A stretch of DNA of 64,000 nucleotides, taken from positions 2,604,001-2,668,000 of the forward strand of contig NZ_JACCCU010000001.1 in the NCBI RefSeq assembly GCF_013410875.1. Direction: 5' to 3'. Positions 9,876-19,980 of this stretch are shown piece after piece. The DNA is from Tunturiibacter empetritectus. GTDB lineage: Bacteria; Acidobacteriota; Terriglobia; Terriglobales; Acidobacteriaceae. How positions within the stretch are numbered: position 1 is the first letter of the stretch; each line of letters begins with the position of its first letter. Both the position numbers and the translations under genes were made by a program. A model generated the notes under the pieces. That model saw only the letters and a program-made list of their open reading frames with translations, was not told where the DNA came from and did not search any database.

Positions 9876-10226
9876 ATGAGAAAACTTCGTCTTGCTAACT
9901 TATCAACCACTTTTCTGAAGAAATCTCAGATACATGCACGATTCTCTTCGTCATTGATCGGAATCAATGGCGACAAATCGACAGTGCTAAAAGAATCTTC
10001 CGCCTATCACACACCTGACTTCAAAGATGTAACCGAAGAGGCAATCAATAGCAGAGCGATGTTGCCTCTTCCTGGCGGAGTTCTCCGATTTAGCCTTTCG
10101 GTCAAACGCAATTTTGTACTTCAACCTGCAAAAACTGTTAGGGAACACTCTCCCGTGTATGCAGGTGTAAAGCATTTCTCGTCTGTTGTGTAGTTGTGTA
10201 TTCGGTTTCGGGCAGTCAAGATAGCG
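9876..10226. other. Intergenic stretch, no gene recognised
   Basis: This lies between the start of the broken M61 gene and the end of the broken TonB receptor gene. A 105-codon plus-strand frame (9876-10193) fills most of it, but it lacks a ribosome site, has no recognisable motif and begins right at the divergent start. I regard it as chance. Confidence 0.45.
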
Positions 10227-13200
10227 TTAGAAATCGATCTTCGCAGCCAGCTGTCCAAACCGCCGCTCTTCGCTGGTCGCGCCGTTAACTCCACCCTTCG
10301 AAGCCAGTATTTCTGGATTAGAAGGATAGTAGCTGGCTGCATTCGCTAGCCCCTGTTGAACATAGAGATTGTGGTGGTTCAGCAGATCGAAGCCTTCTGC
10401 TCGCAACTCAATGCTGGCTTCTTTCCAAATATAGAATCTCTTGCTTACGGCCAGGTCGAGGTTCCACGCTCCAGGCCCAACGAATGAGTTCCGCTCTGGC
10501 GCGTAAGTTGGAAAGATCCAGTTTGAGTAGCCGCCCAATGCCTGATTCACGCTTCGTTCACCTGTTGGCAGGCTTGGTGTGAGGTAGTACTGATTGGTAC
10601 CTACATTTACTTGTCCCTTTGACTACGTATACTTCCAACGAGAAATAGGGGTCGAAGGAACATAGCGCGCAACATTGAAAAATGTGCCGTCATTGTTCGT
10701 CGAGTCGTAATATGTGAAAGATGAGCCGGTCCGTGCCGTGTAGATGCCCGTTATCTCCCAGCTAGCCAGCACCTGCCCCGCCAATCTGCGATCACTCTTG
10801 AGCCACGGCGTCTCGTAGATCGGCGCAATTACGAAACGTTGCCGCACATCCAGATCGCCGGTACCGCGGTCATACCCCGGGTCGAATGGATTGGTATATC
10901 CAAGGTTAAATCCGTTGCCATTTGCATAGGTCTCCGAGAGGGTCGAACTCAAATCGTCGATCTGGTGACCCCATGTGTAGTTTGCAGTCATCCCTAAGCC
11001 CGTCCGATGCAGGTCCACGGTCTTGAACCGGAGGTTTGTCGCTTCATAGTAAGAATCGCCGCTCGAGCCACGGTTATTGATGTTCGAGTACGTCGCATTC
11101 AGTCGAGTAAGTCCAGCATAATTTGCGCCGGCGTCGGGATCACCCAGTAGATAATTTCCTGAGCCGAGGCCATTGATGTTCTTGATGTCGTATAAGTGGG
11201 TACCACGTGCTCCCAGGTACTCCACGGCGACTATCGTGTTTTGAGCAACTTGCTGCTCGACAGCAAGACTCCAGAATTGGGTCTGTGGCGTTCTAATATT
11301 CTGCGAGACGTTTCGGAGACTCGTGCTCGGGAGTGTCACAGGACCTATCGAATTTCCTAACGCTCCCAGGTTCGTTGAAGTCACCTGAACCTTGTTCTGA
11401 ACAATCACGCCATAGTTGGGCGGATTCTGGATGACGTTGTACGTCACATTGCCGAAGTTTCTCTCATAACTAACTCCGTAACCGCCACGGACCGAGGTTC
11501 TGCCATTAGCCAAAAGATCGAAGGCGAACCCAACCCGCGGACTCACCGTGCCATAGCTGGGCTTCCATAATTCGTGGATCGGACTCTGCGGAGCCATGTA
11601 GACCGTGCCGTCTCTTATCTGTTGTAGCAGTCCCGCACCCAACCCCCAATAGAAGTTCGAGTCAAGATTCTGCTTGTTGTTGTGTTGCACGCCGAAATAC
11701 TCGTATCGCACGCCGTAGTTCACTGTCAGCTTCGAAGTCGCACGCCAGCCATCTTGCCCGTACACAGCCCAATCATGAAATCGGTCACTGCGCGCAAAGT
11801 TCGGCTGCGTTGCGGGCGTCGTAATCATTTGTCCCGGATAAGCTCCTTCCGGATTAATTGCAGTGGAGAACGTTCCTAATACGCCTGAAAACAGTCCTGG
11901 ATATCCGGTTGTGTCACCGGTGACAGAGCCGGCCAGTTGCTCCGTCGCCTGCGCATACGCACCAAAAGACCTATTCTCCTGGATATAGAGTACCTGCGAG
12001 CCGAACTGGAGCGAATGCGCCTTCTTGATCCAGTTCACATCCTGATTCCACTGAATCGCATTCTGCGGTCCGCCATACGGCAGGCTGAAGCCCGTGCCAG
12101 GAAACGCTACATTTACACCACCGATATTTGCGCTCGCACCCAGAAACAGATCTGGCGTCGTCACAGCAATGGGCTTTGAGTTGTTATTCAGGTTTATCCT
12201 ACTGAACGCCACGCGCCCGTTCGTTACAAGCGACGCCGAGAAGGTGTGTGTGACACCGGCCAGAGCGGAGTAGTCTCTCTGAGTTGCACCCACATCATAG
12301 TTTGAGTATGGGGTATAGGCCGTTGTTCCTGGAGGCTGCGACTGGCGATACGTGATATAGCGCCCGAACCACGCTGTCTTATTCGAGAAGTTGTAATCCC
12401 CGCGCAAAGTGACGTTATACGAGCTTTCTGGGACTCCCCCGCCTGCATCCTGAGGGACGTTGTAATTCACTAAGCTTAGCGCAGGAGTTGATGATGGGAC
12501 GCCAGGAAACAATGGTGAAGGATTGGAATTGCTCGGATTTGACGCAGCGCCAGCCTGTGCGTTTGTTAGCGTGTTCGCAAAGGCGAACGTTTGGCCATAC
12601 TGTGTCAAAAACGACTGCACTGTCGGTGCCAGGTAGCTCTGCACCTGCGGCGTCAGAATATATGCTTGGACGTTTGCATCGCTTCGAACGCGTAAGCACT
12701 CTGTGCCCGCAGCGACGAACAGCTTGTCCTTCACAACAGGCCCGCTCGCAAAAAAGCCGAATTGGTTTCGCGTATATCCACCTTTAGGTTGCCCACTCAG
12801 ATCACCGGTCACACTGTTGGCCGTATACGCTGCGAGACGGTTGAATTCTGTCAGCGTACCGTGAAACCTATTGGTGCCGCTTGTGGTCACTACATTCACA
12901 ACTCCGCCAGACGCGCGACCATACTGAGGCTCAAAATTGCTTGTCGTCATGCGTACCTCGGCGATCGAGTCGATCGGGACCTGGATGCCTACGACATCAC
13001 CAAACAACTCCGTGTTCTCAATCCCGTCCAGCAGTATCTCGGTGCCACTCGAACGTTGTCCATTAATCGAATAGCCGACACCGAGATTGGCTGAATTCTC
13101 CGCATGGCCCTGCGCCGCATCGCCGTTTGAGATATTGCCGGAGATCGCGACAAAGTCGTACACATTCCGAGTCAGGCTCGGCAATTCGCTTACCTGCTGC

Positions 13201-13613
13201 GGGCTGATGATCTCTGAGATTTCTAGTGAATCCGTATTTACCTGAGATCCACCCAGCGACTCCACCTCAACTGTCTGAGTGACACCCACGGCTGAAAGTT
13301 TTGCATCGAGGGGTGCATGGCCACCCACCGTTACTTCAACCTCGGCTTTCAGTACCGCGAATCCATCTGCTGTTACAGACACCTCATACACGGAGGCAGT
13401 GAGATTTTCCATCTGGTAGGTGCCATTGGGAGCCGTCTTCACGGTGCGAGCAGCGTTCGTGCCGGCATTGACGGCCGTCACCGTCGCCTCGGCAATTGCC
13501 GCACCCGTTGTATCCGTCACTATGCCAGAAAGAACGCCAGCATCAGCTTGGCTGAATGCGGTTCCCACATTGACCGTAATTATGAAGACCAATACAAGCA
13601 GGCGCTTCAACAC
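10227..13613 (-). pseudogene. Oar-like TonB-dependent receptor gene interrupted by an in-frame TAG
   Basis: A GTG at 13613 follows AAGGAGG and opens a signal peptide (LKRLLVLVFIITVNVGTAFSQ). A carboxypeptidase-regulatory-like domain follows (GVLSGIVTDTTGAAIAEATV), then a plug domain (GYSINGQRSSGTEILLDG, PQYGRASGGVVNV) and a long outer-membrane barrel. The frame reaches TAG at 10623-10625, then continues in the same phase through GGYSNWIFPTYAPERNS and AEGFDLLNHHNL to a normal C terminus (AKIDF) at 10227. About 130 codons of the barrel, including the last strands needed for membrane insertion, lie beyond the stop. Such receptors import large glycans or peptides. Unless the stop is read through, the product is probably non-functional. 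Confidence 0.85.
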
Positions 13614-13735
13614 GGAGACCTCCTTGGTTATACAGAGGGAGATGCGCAAAACTCGGTATGAACTCGAGACGTCACGATGACCTCCAGGATTGAGAGTGTC
13701 GTATTCGCAAACGCACTAATCAAGTCCCAATGTCG

Positions 13736-14419
13736 TTATTGCGCGTTGGACGGCAATAGCCCGATGTGCGTGCTCGAAAAAACGTAGTCTGTACTCGAGG
13801 CAAGCTTCATATGGCAAGACGCGCATTGCTGCTGAGGCCGGATCGTGGCAGCCGCTTGATACATCGAGCCGTTTGATCGAAAGGCAAAGTAGCCCCAGTT
13901 GCCTGGCGCAGATGGAAAGCGTTTGCTGTCTTTCACCATCATTCCCAGTCCGATATAGCTGGCTTGGAAGATGCCCGATCCAAACGATGTAAAACAGACA
14001 AAAGTGCTCTTATCGCAGTCCTTTCCAGTCTTGATAAGGCTGATCTCTTTCACGATCTGCGTGCCGTCCGGCCAGGCTCCGGTCCTTTTGAAAGAATCGA
14101 ACGCGGCGGGGGTGATGTATGTGTCCATAACTTGCGGGGTCGTGATCTGGGAGCCGTCAAGAACACTGCGCCCATCAGGCTTGATTCGAGCTCCTACGTG
14201 TTCCCATTGTCTATAACCGTCAGGAAGGTGAAGACTTCCGTCCTCTTCGAAGACTGCAGAATGAATAGATATCGTCGATTCCGATTGAGATGCGAGTACT
14301 TGATTCTTAGCCAAGCCTCCGGTGGTGGTAGTCACGACCGCCAGGACTGTAAGCACACCTAGCGCAAGTCCTACCAGACGGAGACGAGTGACGGTCCTCA
14401 ACAGCCTTGTATTGATCAT
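13736..14419 (-). CDS. Cytochrome P460-family haem protein
   Basis: The protein has 227 residues from the ATG at 14419, which follows AGGAG at proper spacing. A longer frame to 14677 exists, but its start lies inside the dps relic read in another frame, so I reject it. A transmembrane or signal segment (LVGLALGVLTVLAVVTTTTG) anchors or exports it. The domain contains LPDGYRQWEHVGARI, FDSFKRTGAWPDGTQIVKEI, GNWGYFAF and a C-terminal CASCH haem-attachment motif, all typical of cytochrome P460. Family members include hydroxylamine-oxidising enzymes, but most soil-bacterial homologues are uncharacterised. It could work in the periplasm on NO or hydroxylamine or as an electron carrier. Confidence 0.85.
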   Translation of the reverse strand: MINTRLLRTVTRLRLVGLALGVLTVLAVVTTTTGGLAKNQVLASQSESTISIHSAVFEEDGSLHLPDGYRQWEHVGARIKPDGRSVLDGSQITTPQVMDTYITPAAFDSFKRTGAWPDGTQIVKEISLIKTGKDCDKSTFVCFTSFGSGIFQASYIGLGMMVKDSKRFPSAPGNWGYFAFRSNGSMYQAAATIRPQQQCASCHMKLASSTDYVFSSTHIGLLPSNAQ

Positions 14420-14644
14420 GGAAGACTCCTGTTCAATGCCTGTTTGATCCTTCATGCAGGCGGTTGAGGACCAACAATATCTATGATCGGCGTCTTCAGA
14501 GACGTCCGGCACCTTATAGAACATGGGCTTGCCCCTATATTTTTCTACAGGTTCTTCGTTTGTGTGGATAACGCAATCGCGACCTATTAGCACGGGAACT
14601 GCACCCAGCAAAACAACTGCCAGTGCAGTTCCTATGAGAATTGC

Positions 14645-15160
14645 TACGCACTGCGAGTCGCTTCGAATAGAAACCACCCACGCCGTTGGACCTGGTCGAT
14701 CCAGTTCTCGAGAAGGCCGGCTGAAGCTATATCACCCGCTTCCTCACAGAGCGTGTGGACAGCGCGCATTCGCAAGACCAATGCTTTCTCTTCTTCATGA
14801 AGCTCGCTCAACATGTCGGCTGGGGTGACGAAGTCAACATCATTGTCGGCGACCCTTTGTAGACGAGCGATTTGTCCGATTGATCTTACGGTATTTCCAC
14901 CGATCTGTTCTTCGTCTTCACATAGAGCGCGAAGGCATCAGCGAGAAGTGCTTTCATTGGCATGAGCGGCCTCATTTCCGCGACTACCATCTTTTGCTGG
15001 ACGATCACACGGACCAGATCTTTGCGATGACTGACGATCTTGCCGAGTGTGTCCGAAAGCATTCATAGCAGAGGCGATCTCAGATATCGATTTGGAATCG
15101 ATGTCGGACGGCGTATTCAATGGAAAGTTGCGGAGCGATCAATTCAGGCCTCTCTGGCAT
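14645..15160 (-). pseudogene. dps: dps (ferritin-like DNA-binding protein) gene with inverted and reordered segments
   Basis: The C-terminal half reads normally on minus from about 14905 to TAG at 14645: GGNTVRSIGQIARLQR, NDVDFVTPADMLSELH, SAGLLENWID and WFLFEATR. The N-terminal helix piece KALLADAFALYVKTKN (about 14955-14908, minus) is placed directly before it. The segment that should lie between them (FHWHERPHFRDYHLLLDDH, DQIFAMTDDLAECVRK) is on the plus strand at about 14951-15059. The extreme N-terminal part SDIDSKSISEIASAMNA is back on minus at about 15110-15058. So the order is A, C inverted, B, D instead of A, B, C, D. Perfect 7-base inverted repeats, TGCTTTC (14949-14955) and GAAAGCA (15055-15061), bound the inverted piece. 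A frameshift also lies between the ATG at 15160 and segment A. Dps normally binds DNA and detoxifies iron and peroxide. Confidence 0.8.
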
Positions 15161-15897
15161 GAGCTTTCCTTTCGTTTTTGGGGAAATAGGGACACACCTA
15201 ACGACCGGCGATAGTTATATAGGACGTAACGATGACACGAAGAGTAGGACTACCCCGCAGCCTGAATAGCAGTCGTCAACTGCGGGATATCCGCTATGGA
15301 ACTCAACGAGCCGGCAGTTCGGGGTGCGCAATCACTGGACAATTGATGATCAGACCAGAAGGATGCAAACCACCGACAAGGGCTTTTGGATGGTGAGGAG
15401 TCGTCGCCTGTGGCGTTTTTGCTCATTGAAAGGATTCGATGGACTTTACCCTTCTGAATGGCCTTGGGTACCCACGCACTTACGAACCGGCGGCGGCTCA
15501 GTATTGGAGGGCAGATGGCTCAGATCGATCCCTCTGGGCTCCAATTCTACTCACAGACCAGAGACGGCCGTTGCAGGCGAAATAAGCCGCTACTTCATTT
15601 TGATAACTCTGCAGCTTGTAGTCGTCATACCCATCGAGTCCGCTCCCGCACCCAGGCGCTGCTTACAGACTGAATGATGTACGTCGTGTCCTAATCCGGG
15701 GCGTCGGGGAGTAAATGCCTTCCCTCAAATCAACTTGATTGGTCTAGGCCATCGCGGATACGCCGGCTAATCCTAAATCGGTTCTGGTGTGCCTCCGTCG
15801 CTTACTTATGACTCGCTCTCGCAGCTTCTTAGCCAACCCGACATATGCTTTCACCTCACACGCAAGGCTACCTCGCCGCTCCTCATCATGCTTGCCA
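15161..15897. other. Long intergenic stretch, no gene recognised
   Basis: Several short frames occur on both strands, the longest being 117 codons on plus at 15324-15677. None shows a ribosome site together with a recognisable motif. Given the relics on both sides, it may be decayed coding sequence beyond recognition. Confidence 0.4.
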
Positions 15898-17094
15898 CTA
15901 ATGATTATCTGGCTGCCTCTGGAGTGCGAGACCCTGCATGTCGTCCCATCGCATAGCCAAGCCCCATCCGTAGAGCGTTCGAGAGTGTTTGTCGTCGTCG
16001 TGGATCGAGCTATACAGAGCGATCGTGATTTCGTTGCGACCGCGATGCAGTGGAATTTGAATTGAGCTATTTTCCAAGGAGAGTCGGCCATCAGGACGTT
16101 GCCGCTCGGATTCCGGATCATAGAAATTTTTCTCGGAGTTTATCAAAGACCCATTCGCAAAAACCCACACCTGGCCGATCCAGCCCAACGATACTTTCTT
16201 CGTCTGATCCCGGTCAGAATCAACATAGGTTTTAAGCCAAGTCAAGGACGACGGCTCCTTAGAAGCGCTGTACTGCCGATTGAGATTCACGACTCCAAAT
16301 CGTTCGGAGCGGATAGGCTTCCACATCTTCGGATCTTGGGGCCTCTCCGCGTACACGGGATCCGATCCATAGTGCAACGCCGTCACGGGCCCCAGTTGTC
16401 ACTCATGAACAATTCCAGCATCTTCCGCGATGCTGTCGTTAAGCGGAACTGGGGACAGACCGTCTGTTTTGCCCGGCGTGACCACAAGATTGGCAAAGGC
16501 CGCTGGGCCGTGCAGCTCCAAGCCACCCTGCTGGGTATCTCCAAGGAGTTCACCAACCTCAAGCGTAGGTTGAACTGAGTCATTGATGAAGACGTTCATC
16601 CGTTTTCCCGAAACCACAAGCCGCACGTGATTCCAGCCGTCGGCGAAGACAGGAGCCCGCTTCTGGTACTCGGGATAGACGTTCCAAAGCATAAAGCCAT
16701 TGATTACGGGGCTGTACTGAATGCAGTCGTTTTCGGCCCTGCAGTCAGGAAGACTACGTACGTAGAACTCTTCGCCGTTCTGATGATCTCGCTGCCTGAA
16801 GCGTATGCCCGGTATATCGTCGGCCAGCGGCTTCATATCGAACTCGATCGTTCCATCACGAAAGGACAGTTCGTTGAGAGCGAGATCCCCCGATTTTAGA
16901 ACGATCATTCCTTCCGGGAATCCTTCCTTCATAACATATTGCAGGTCAGGCTTGTCGCTGACGGGATGCCAATGACTTGATGTCATCAGGATCACTTGGC
17001 TTGTCGCAACCTCAAGCTCCGCTGCGCTGATGGTGTTAGGCAGAGAGAGGCAAAGTGAAGCTATGAGTACACCCAGTTGAAACCTATGCATCAT
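15898..17094 (-). pseudogene. LamG/concanavalin-like secreted protein gene with in-frame TGA
   Basis: The first piece (17094-16399) encodes a signal peptide (FQLGVLIASLCLSLPNTISAA) and a jelly-roll lectin-like domain. Typical strands include GTIEFDMKPLADDIPGIRFR, FVRS-like EEFYVRSLPD, GWNHVRLVVSGKRMNVFIND and a final FANLVVTPG. TGA at 16396-16398 interrupts it right after AEDAGIVHE. The same frame continues with QLGPVTALHYG and a second domain ending in YGWGLAMRWDDMQGLAL (stop near 15898), as expected for a two-domain protein. A Trp codon (TGG) changed to TGA would explain the break. Homologues with this fold are carbohydrate-binding or glucanase-like; the exact function is unknown. Confidence 0.7.
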
Positions 17095-17253
17095 TGTCCT
17101 TTTTGTTCTTTAATCCTGCCGCTCTTACTCAGTGCCGAGAGGAACGTTACAGAGTGGGCTAACGAATCAAACGCCGGAGAACGACGGAGATCTGCACCCA
17201 GGAACTGCGACGCCGGTGCCGACGACCAGACACCTGGCAATCGGCACGGACGC

Positions 17254-17787
17254 TTATGACTTGTGTGGATTTGACGAGTAGGTAATTGCGGCTATCCTCC
17301 AACCGTCGCTCCCTCTAACCAAGACCCAAGTCTCACTCCCGCGATTCTGTTCTATGCCATCTACCAGGAATATGAAGTCAAAATACACCGAAGCAATCGT
17401 CCCGTCGCTGTTTTGCTGAAGGTGTGTATGCGTCGGGTTGAAGCTGGCTTTTGAGGTTGATACGATCTTTGCGAAATCCGTGAAGCTTCCGACACGAATC
17501 TTCTGCGCATCGGGAGACTTTGCTTTAGCACGGGCGTAAGCCTCATCAGAAAGAACGTTGAGCCACATACTGCCATGGGGAATGAACAGACTGGCTAGCC
17601 GAGATCCGTCGTGATTCAGAACAGCTTCGTGGTAGGCGTCGATCACATGCTGAACGTCGACAGTATCCGACGCGGTATTGGCAGGGACAACCTTGTTGCC
17701 CTCAGCAGGTAGTGCGGTTTGAGCGAAGCTCGCGGTGCCGATCAAAATTGCTAGAGCAAAAACGAGTCCGCTGGTGAAACGCTTCAT
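17254..17787 (-). CDS. Exported NTF2/SnoaL-like protein
   Basis: The protein has 177 residues from the ATG at 17787, which follows AAGGAGAGA. The frame extends ten codons further upstream, but the signal peptide (MKRFTSGLVFALAILIGTAS) marks the true start. The mature part is a single NTF2-like domain: an opening helix (VQHVIDAYHEAVLNHDGSRL), the HGSMW strand, and a final WVLVRGSDGWRIAAITYS hairpin. Members of this fold are diverse small-molecule enzymes and binding proteins (SnoaL, DUF4440, ketosteroid isomerase). The gene appears single and intact, and the substrate is unknown. Confidence 0.75.
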   Translation of the reverse strand: MKRFTSGLVFALAILIGTASFAQTALPAEGNKVVPANTASDTVDVQHVIDAYHEAVLNHDGSRLASLFIPHGSMWLNVLSDEAYARAKAKSPDAQKIRVGSFTDFAKIVSTSKASFNPTHTHLQQNSDGTIASVYFDFIFLVDGIEQNRGSETWVLVRGSDGWRIAAITYSSNPHKS

Positions 17788-18044
17788 ATGTTCTCTCCTT
17801 GAAGACGAAGCCCGCAAAGGTCACACTTGTATGTGAGAGCACGGATGTCTAACGTGAATCTACGCAAATTCACCCCGAAGATGGACGATATGTTCTGAAG
17901 CGGCTGGCGATTGCAGATCGGTATAGAAATAGAACGAAAGGGATGCGGAACAAAGCACAACCAGAACTTGTGTTCTTTTAATGACCACTCCACCACAGAA
18001 GACGGTCACGTCAGCCGACGTGTTCTGTCAGAATTAGAGAAGCA

Positions 18045-19136
18045 ATGATGAAAAGCACTCTCAGATGGACGGCCGTTTCAGTTGTCTTTTGGACGGCTAT
18101 TGCGGTGATCTTTGCTTTGCCTCAGCTAGGACAGAATAGCAATCTGCATAAGGTCCTTACTTCAGCGTTAGCACAATGGTGGTCCTGGGGAATCTTAGTT
18201 CCAGCCATTTTGGCGTTGGACCATGTCCTTCCTTTTTCAGCGCAACGGATTCTGCCGCGTCTCATCGCGCACTTCGTTTTAGGACCCTTTGTGACGGTAG
18301 TGTATTCCTACGTCGAGACCGTTTTGAAAGCTCTGCTAGGCGTAGGTGCCTGGTCCAGGTTGTCCGGTGCGACAGTCATTACGGAAGCTCTCAGGGAGAT
18401 GTTCTGGAGCATGCTCGTGTACAGTCTCATCGTTGGCGTGTGGGAAGCCTACCTATACCACCAGCGCTATGTCTCCGTTGAACTGCAGATGGAGCGAATG
18501 CAAAGGAACTTTTCAGAAGCTCGCCTCAACGCTTTGCGCATGCAGTTAGACCCACATTTCCTCTTCAATGCACTCAACACCGTATCTTCACAGGTCGAAC
18601 GTGAACCCAAACTTGCGAGAAAAATGATCGAACACCTCGGCGATTTGCTACGCTTTTCGCTGAACTCACAAGGAGTTCACGAGATATCACTTGCAGAAGA
18701 GTTAGCGTTTGTTGACCACTATCTGGCCATACAAAAGATCCGCTTTGGCGATGCGTTGAAAATAGAGACGAATATCGCGCCAGACGTAAGAGACGCCTTG
18801 GTTCCCAGTCTTTTCATTCAGCCATTGGTGGAAAATGCCATTCGGCACGGTATTTCGAAGAGGACTCGGGGCGGGTCCATTGTTTTGCGTGCGCGGCATT
18901 TCGAGAAGAGACTCTTCATTCAAGTGCTGGACGACGGCGTGGGATTACCCTCTGGCTAGTCGTTCGATACTCATAAGGGCGTGGGTCTTTCGGTGACACG
19001 AGAGCGATTCGCCGGATTGTACCCCGGCGACACGAGCCAATTCGACGTCAGGCGGAGAAGTGAGGGCGGAACAGAGGTGTCCATTTCATTTCCGTTGCAC
19101 AAACGAAAGGAGACAGATGACGGCCTTACAACCTGA
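18045..19136 (+). pseudogene. LytS/YehU-type sensor histidine kinase gene with in-frame TAG before the G2 box
   Basis: The N-terminal third is four hydrophobic segments. The His_kinase family H-box follows (MQLDPHFLFNALNTV), and then the N/G1 ATP-binding region (FIQPLVENAIRHGI, VLDDGVGLPSG). TAG at 18957-18959 comes next. The same frame continues with GVGLSVTRERFAGLYPG (the G2 box) and ends GGTEVSISFPLHKR, with TGA at 19134, overlapping the start of the response-regulator gene by 20 bases. The overlap and the conserved G2 box show that the stop is an interruption of an ancestral 363-codon kinase. A product ending at 18959 lacks part of the ATP lid and is probably inactive, so the adjacent regulator may be orphaned. 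Confidence 0.8.
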
Positions 19137-19902
19137 TGGCATCCGGGCACTCGTCGTGGATGACGAAGCTCCTGCACGCCAGCGCATCTCCGACCTGTTG
19201 AAACAAGATACAGAATTGCGTTCGCTGCAAGAAGCAGGCGACGGCGAGACGGCAGTCCGAATGATCCTCACCGAGGAACCCAACCTCGTCCTTCTGGACG
19301 TGCAGATGCCTGAACTGAACGGCCTAAAGGTGATTGAAGCAGTTGGACCGGAGAATATGCCCCTTACAGTTTTTGTCACTGCGTATGACCAGCACGCCAT
19401 TCGGGCCTTCGAAGCAAATGCATTGGACTATCTCCTCAAGCCGTTCAGCGATGAGCGGTTCGAGGCGATGCTGACGCGGGTCAAGAGGCGTAGGGATGAC
19501 CTCCATCTTCGGGAGTTCGGCGAAAACGTTGCGCAGGTGATCGCGATGCAAGCGACCCAACCGCGTTATTTGGACCGACTGGCAGTCAAGACGGATGGAA
19601 TCACAAGATTCGTGCGTGTGAAGGACATAGAATGGATCGAAGCGGCGGGGGTCTATGTCACCCTCCACACTTCCGGGAAAGAATTTCTTCATCGAGCCGC
19701 GTTAACTGATTTGACGGAAAGTCTCGACCCAAGTCTCTTTCTTCGGATACATCGCTCTTTCATCGTTAATATTGAAAATATCGTCCAGTTGGAGTCCCTT
19801 TCACATGGGGAATTCGAGGTTCTCCTAAAAGACGGTTCCCGTCCCCGTGTCAGCAGAACCTATCGCAGCTCAATTGAGAAGCGATTTAGACAAAAGCTTT
19901 AG
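19117..19902 (+). CDS. LytTR-family response regulator
   Basis: The protein has 261 residues from the ATG at 19117, which follows AAGGAG. The receiver domain spans about 7-125, with the acidic pair in ALVVDDEAPARQR, the phospho-acceptor Asp in LVLLDVQMPELNG and the conserved Lys in YLLKPF. A LytTR DNA-binding domain spans about 155-258 (DRLAVKTDGITRFV, DIEWIEAAGVYVTLHT, FLRIHRSFIVNI). It overlaps the end of the sensor kinase gene, so the pair was an operon. The frame is intact although the kinase is broken. Targets are unknown. Confidence 0.92.
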   Translation: MTALQPDGIRALVVDDEAPARQRISDLLKQDTELRSLQEAGDGETAVRMILTEEPNLVLLDVQMPELNGLKVIEAVGPENMPLTVFVTAYDQHAIRAFEANALDYLLKPFSDERFEAMLTRVKRRRDDLHLREFGENVAQVIAMQATQPRYLDRLAVKTDGITRFVRVKDIEWIEAAGVYVTLHTSGKEFLHRAALTDLTESLDPSLFLRIHRSFIVNIENIVQLESLSHGEFEVLLKDGSRPRVSRTYRSSIEKRFRQKL

Positions 19903-19980
19903 CCCTCATACGTGCGAACCGGGTCTGGCGGGATAAAAAAACAATCGTCTGCTTTTGACACAGCTGATAGCTGAACTGAG

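Noticed and set aside
9876-10193. 105-codon plus-strand open frame
   Set aside because: No ribosome site, no motif, and it starts exactly at the divergent start of the M61 relic. Probably chance.
14420-14677. N-terminal extension of the cytochrome P460 gene with a hydrophobic stretch
   Set aside because: A better start with AGGAG lies at 14419, and the extension runs into the dps relic in another frame.
14951-15059. Phase-variable invertible switch in dps
   Set aside because: Inverted repeats are only 7 bases, no recombinase gene is nearby, and flipping the segment would not give a correct dps gene because the neighbouring helix is also displaced.
8096-19136. Stop-codon reassignment or programmed readthrough as an explanation for all in-frame stops
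   Set aside because: All three stop codons occur as interruptions and all three also end intact genes here, and frameshifts and rearrangements accompany them. Plain gene decay is simpler.
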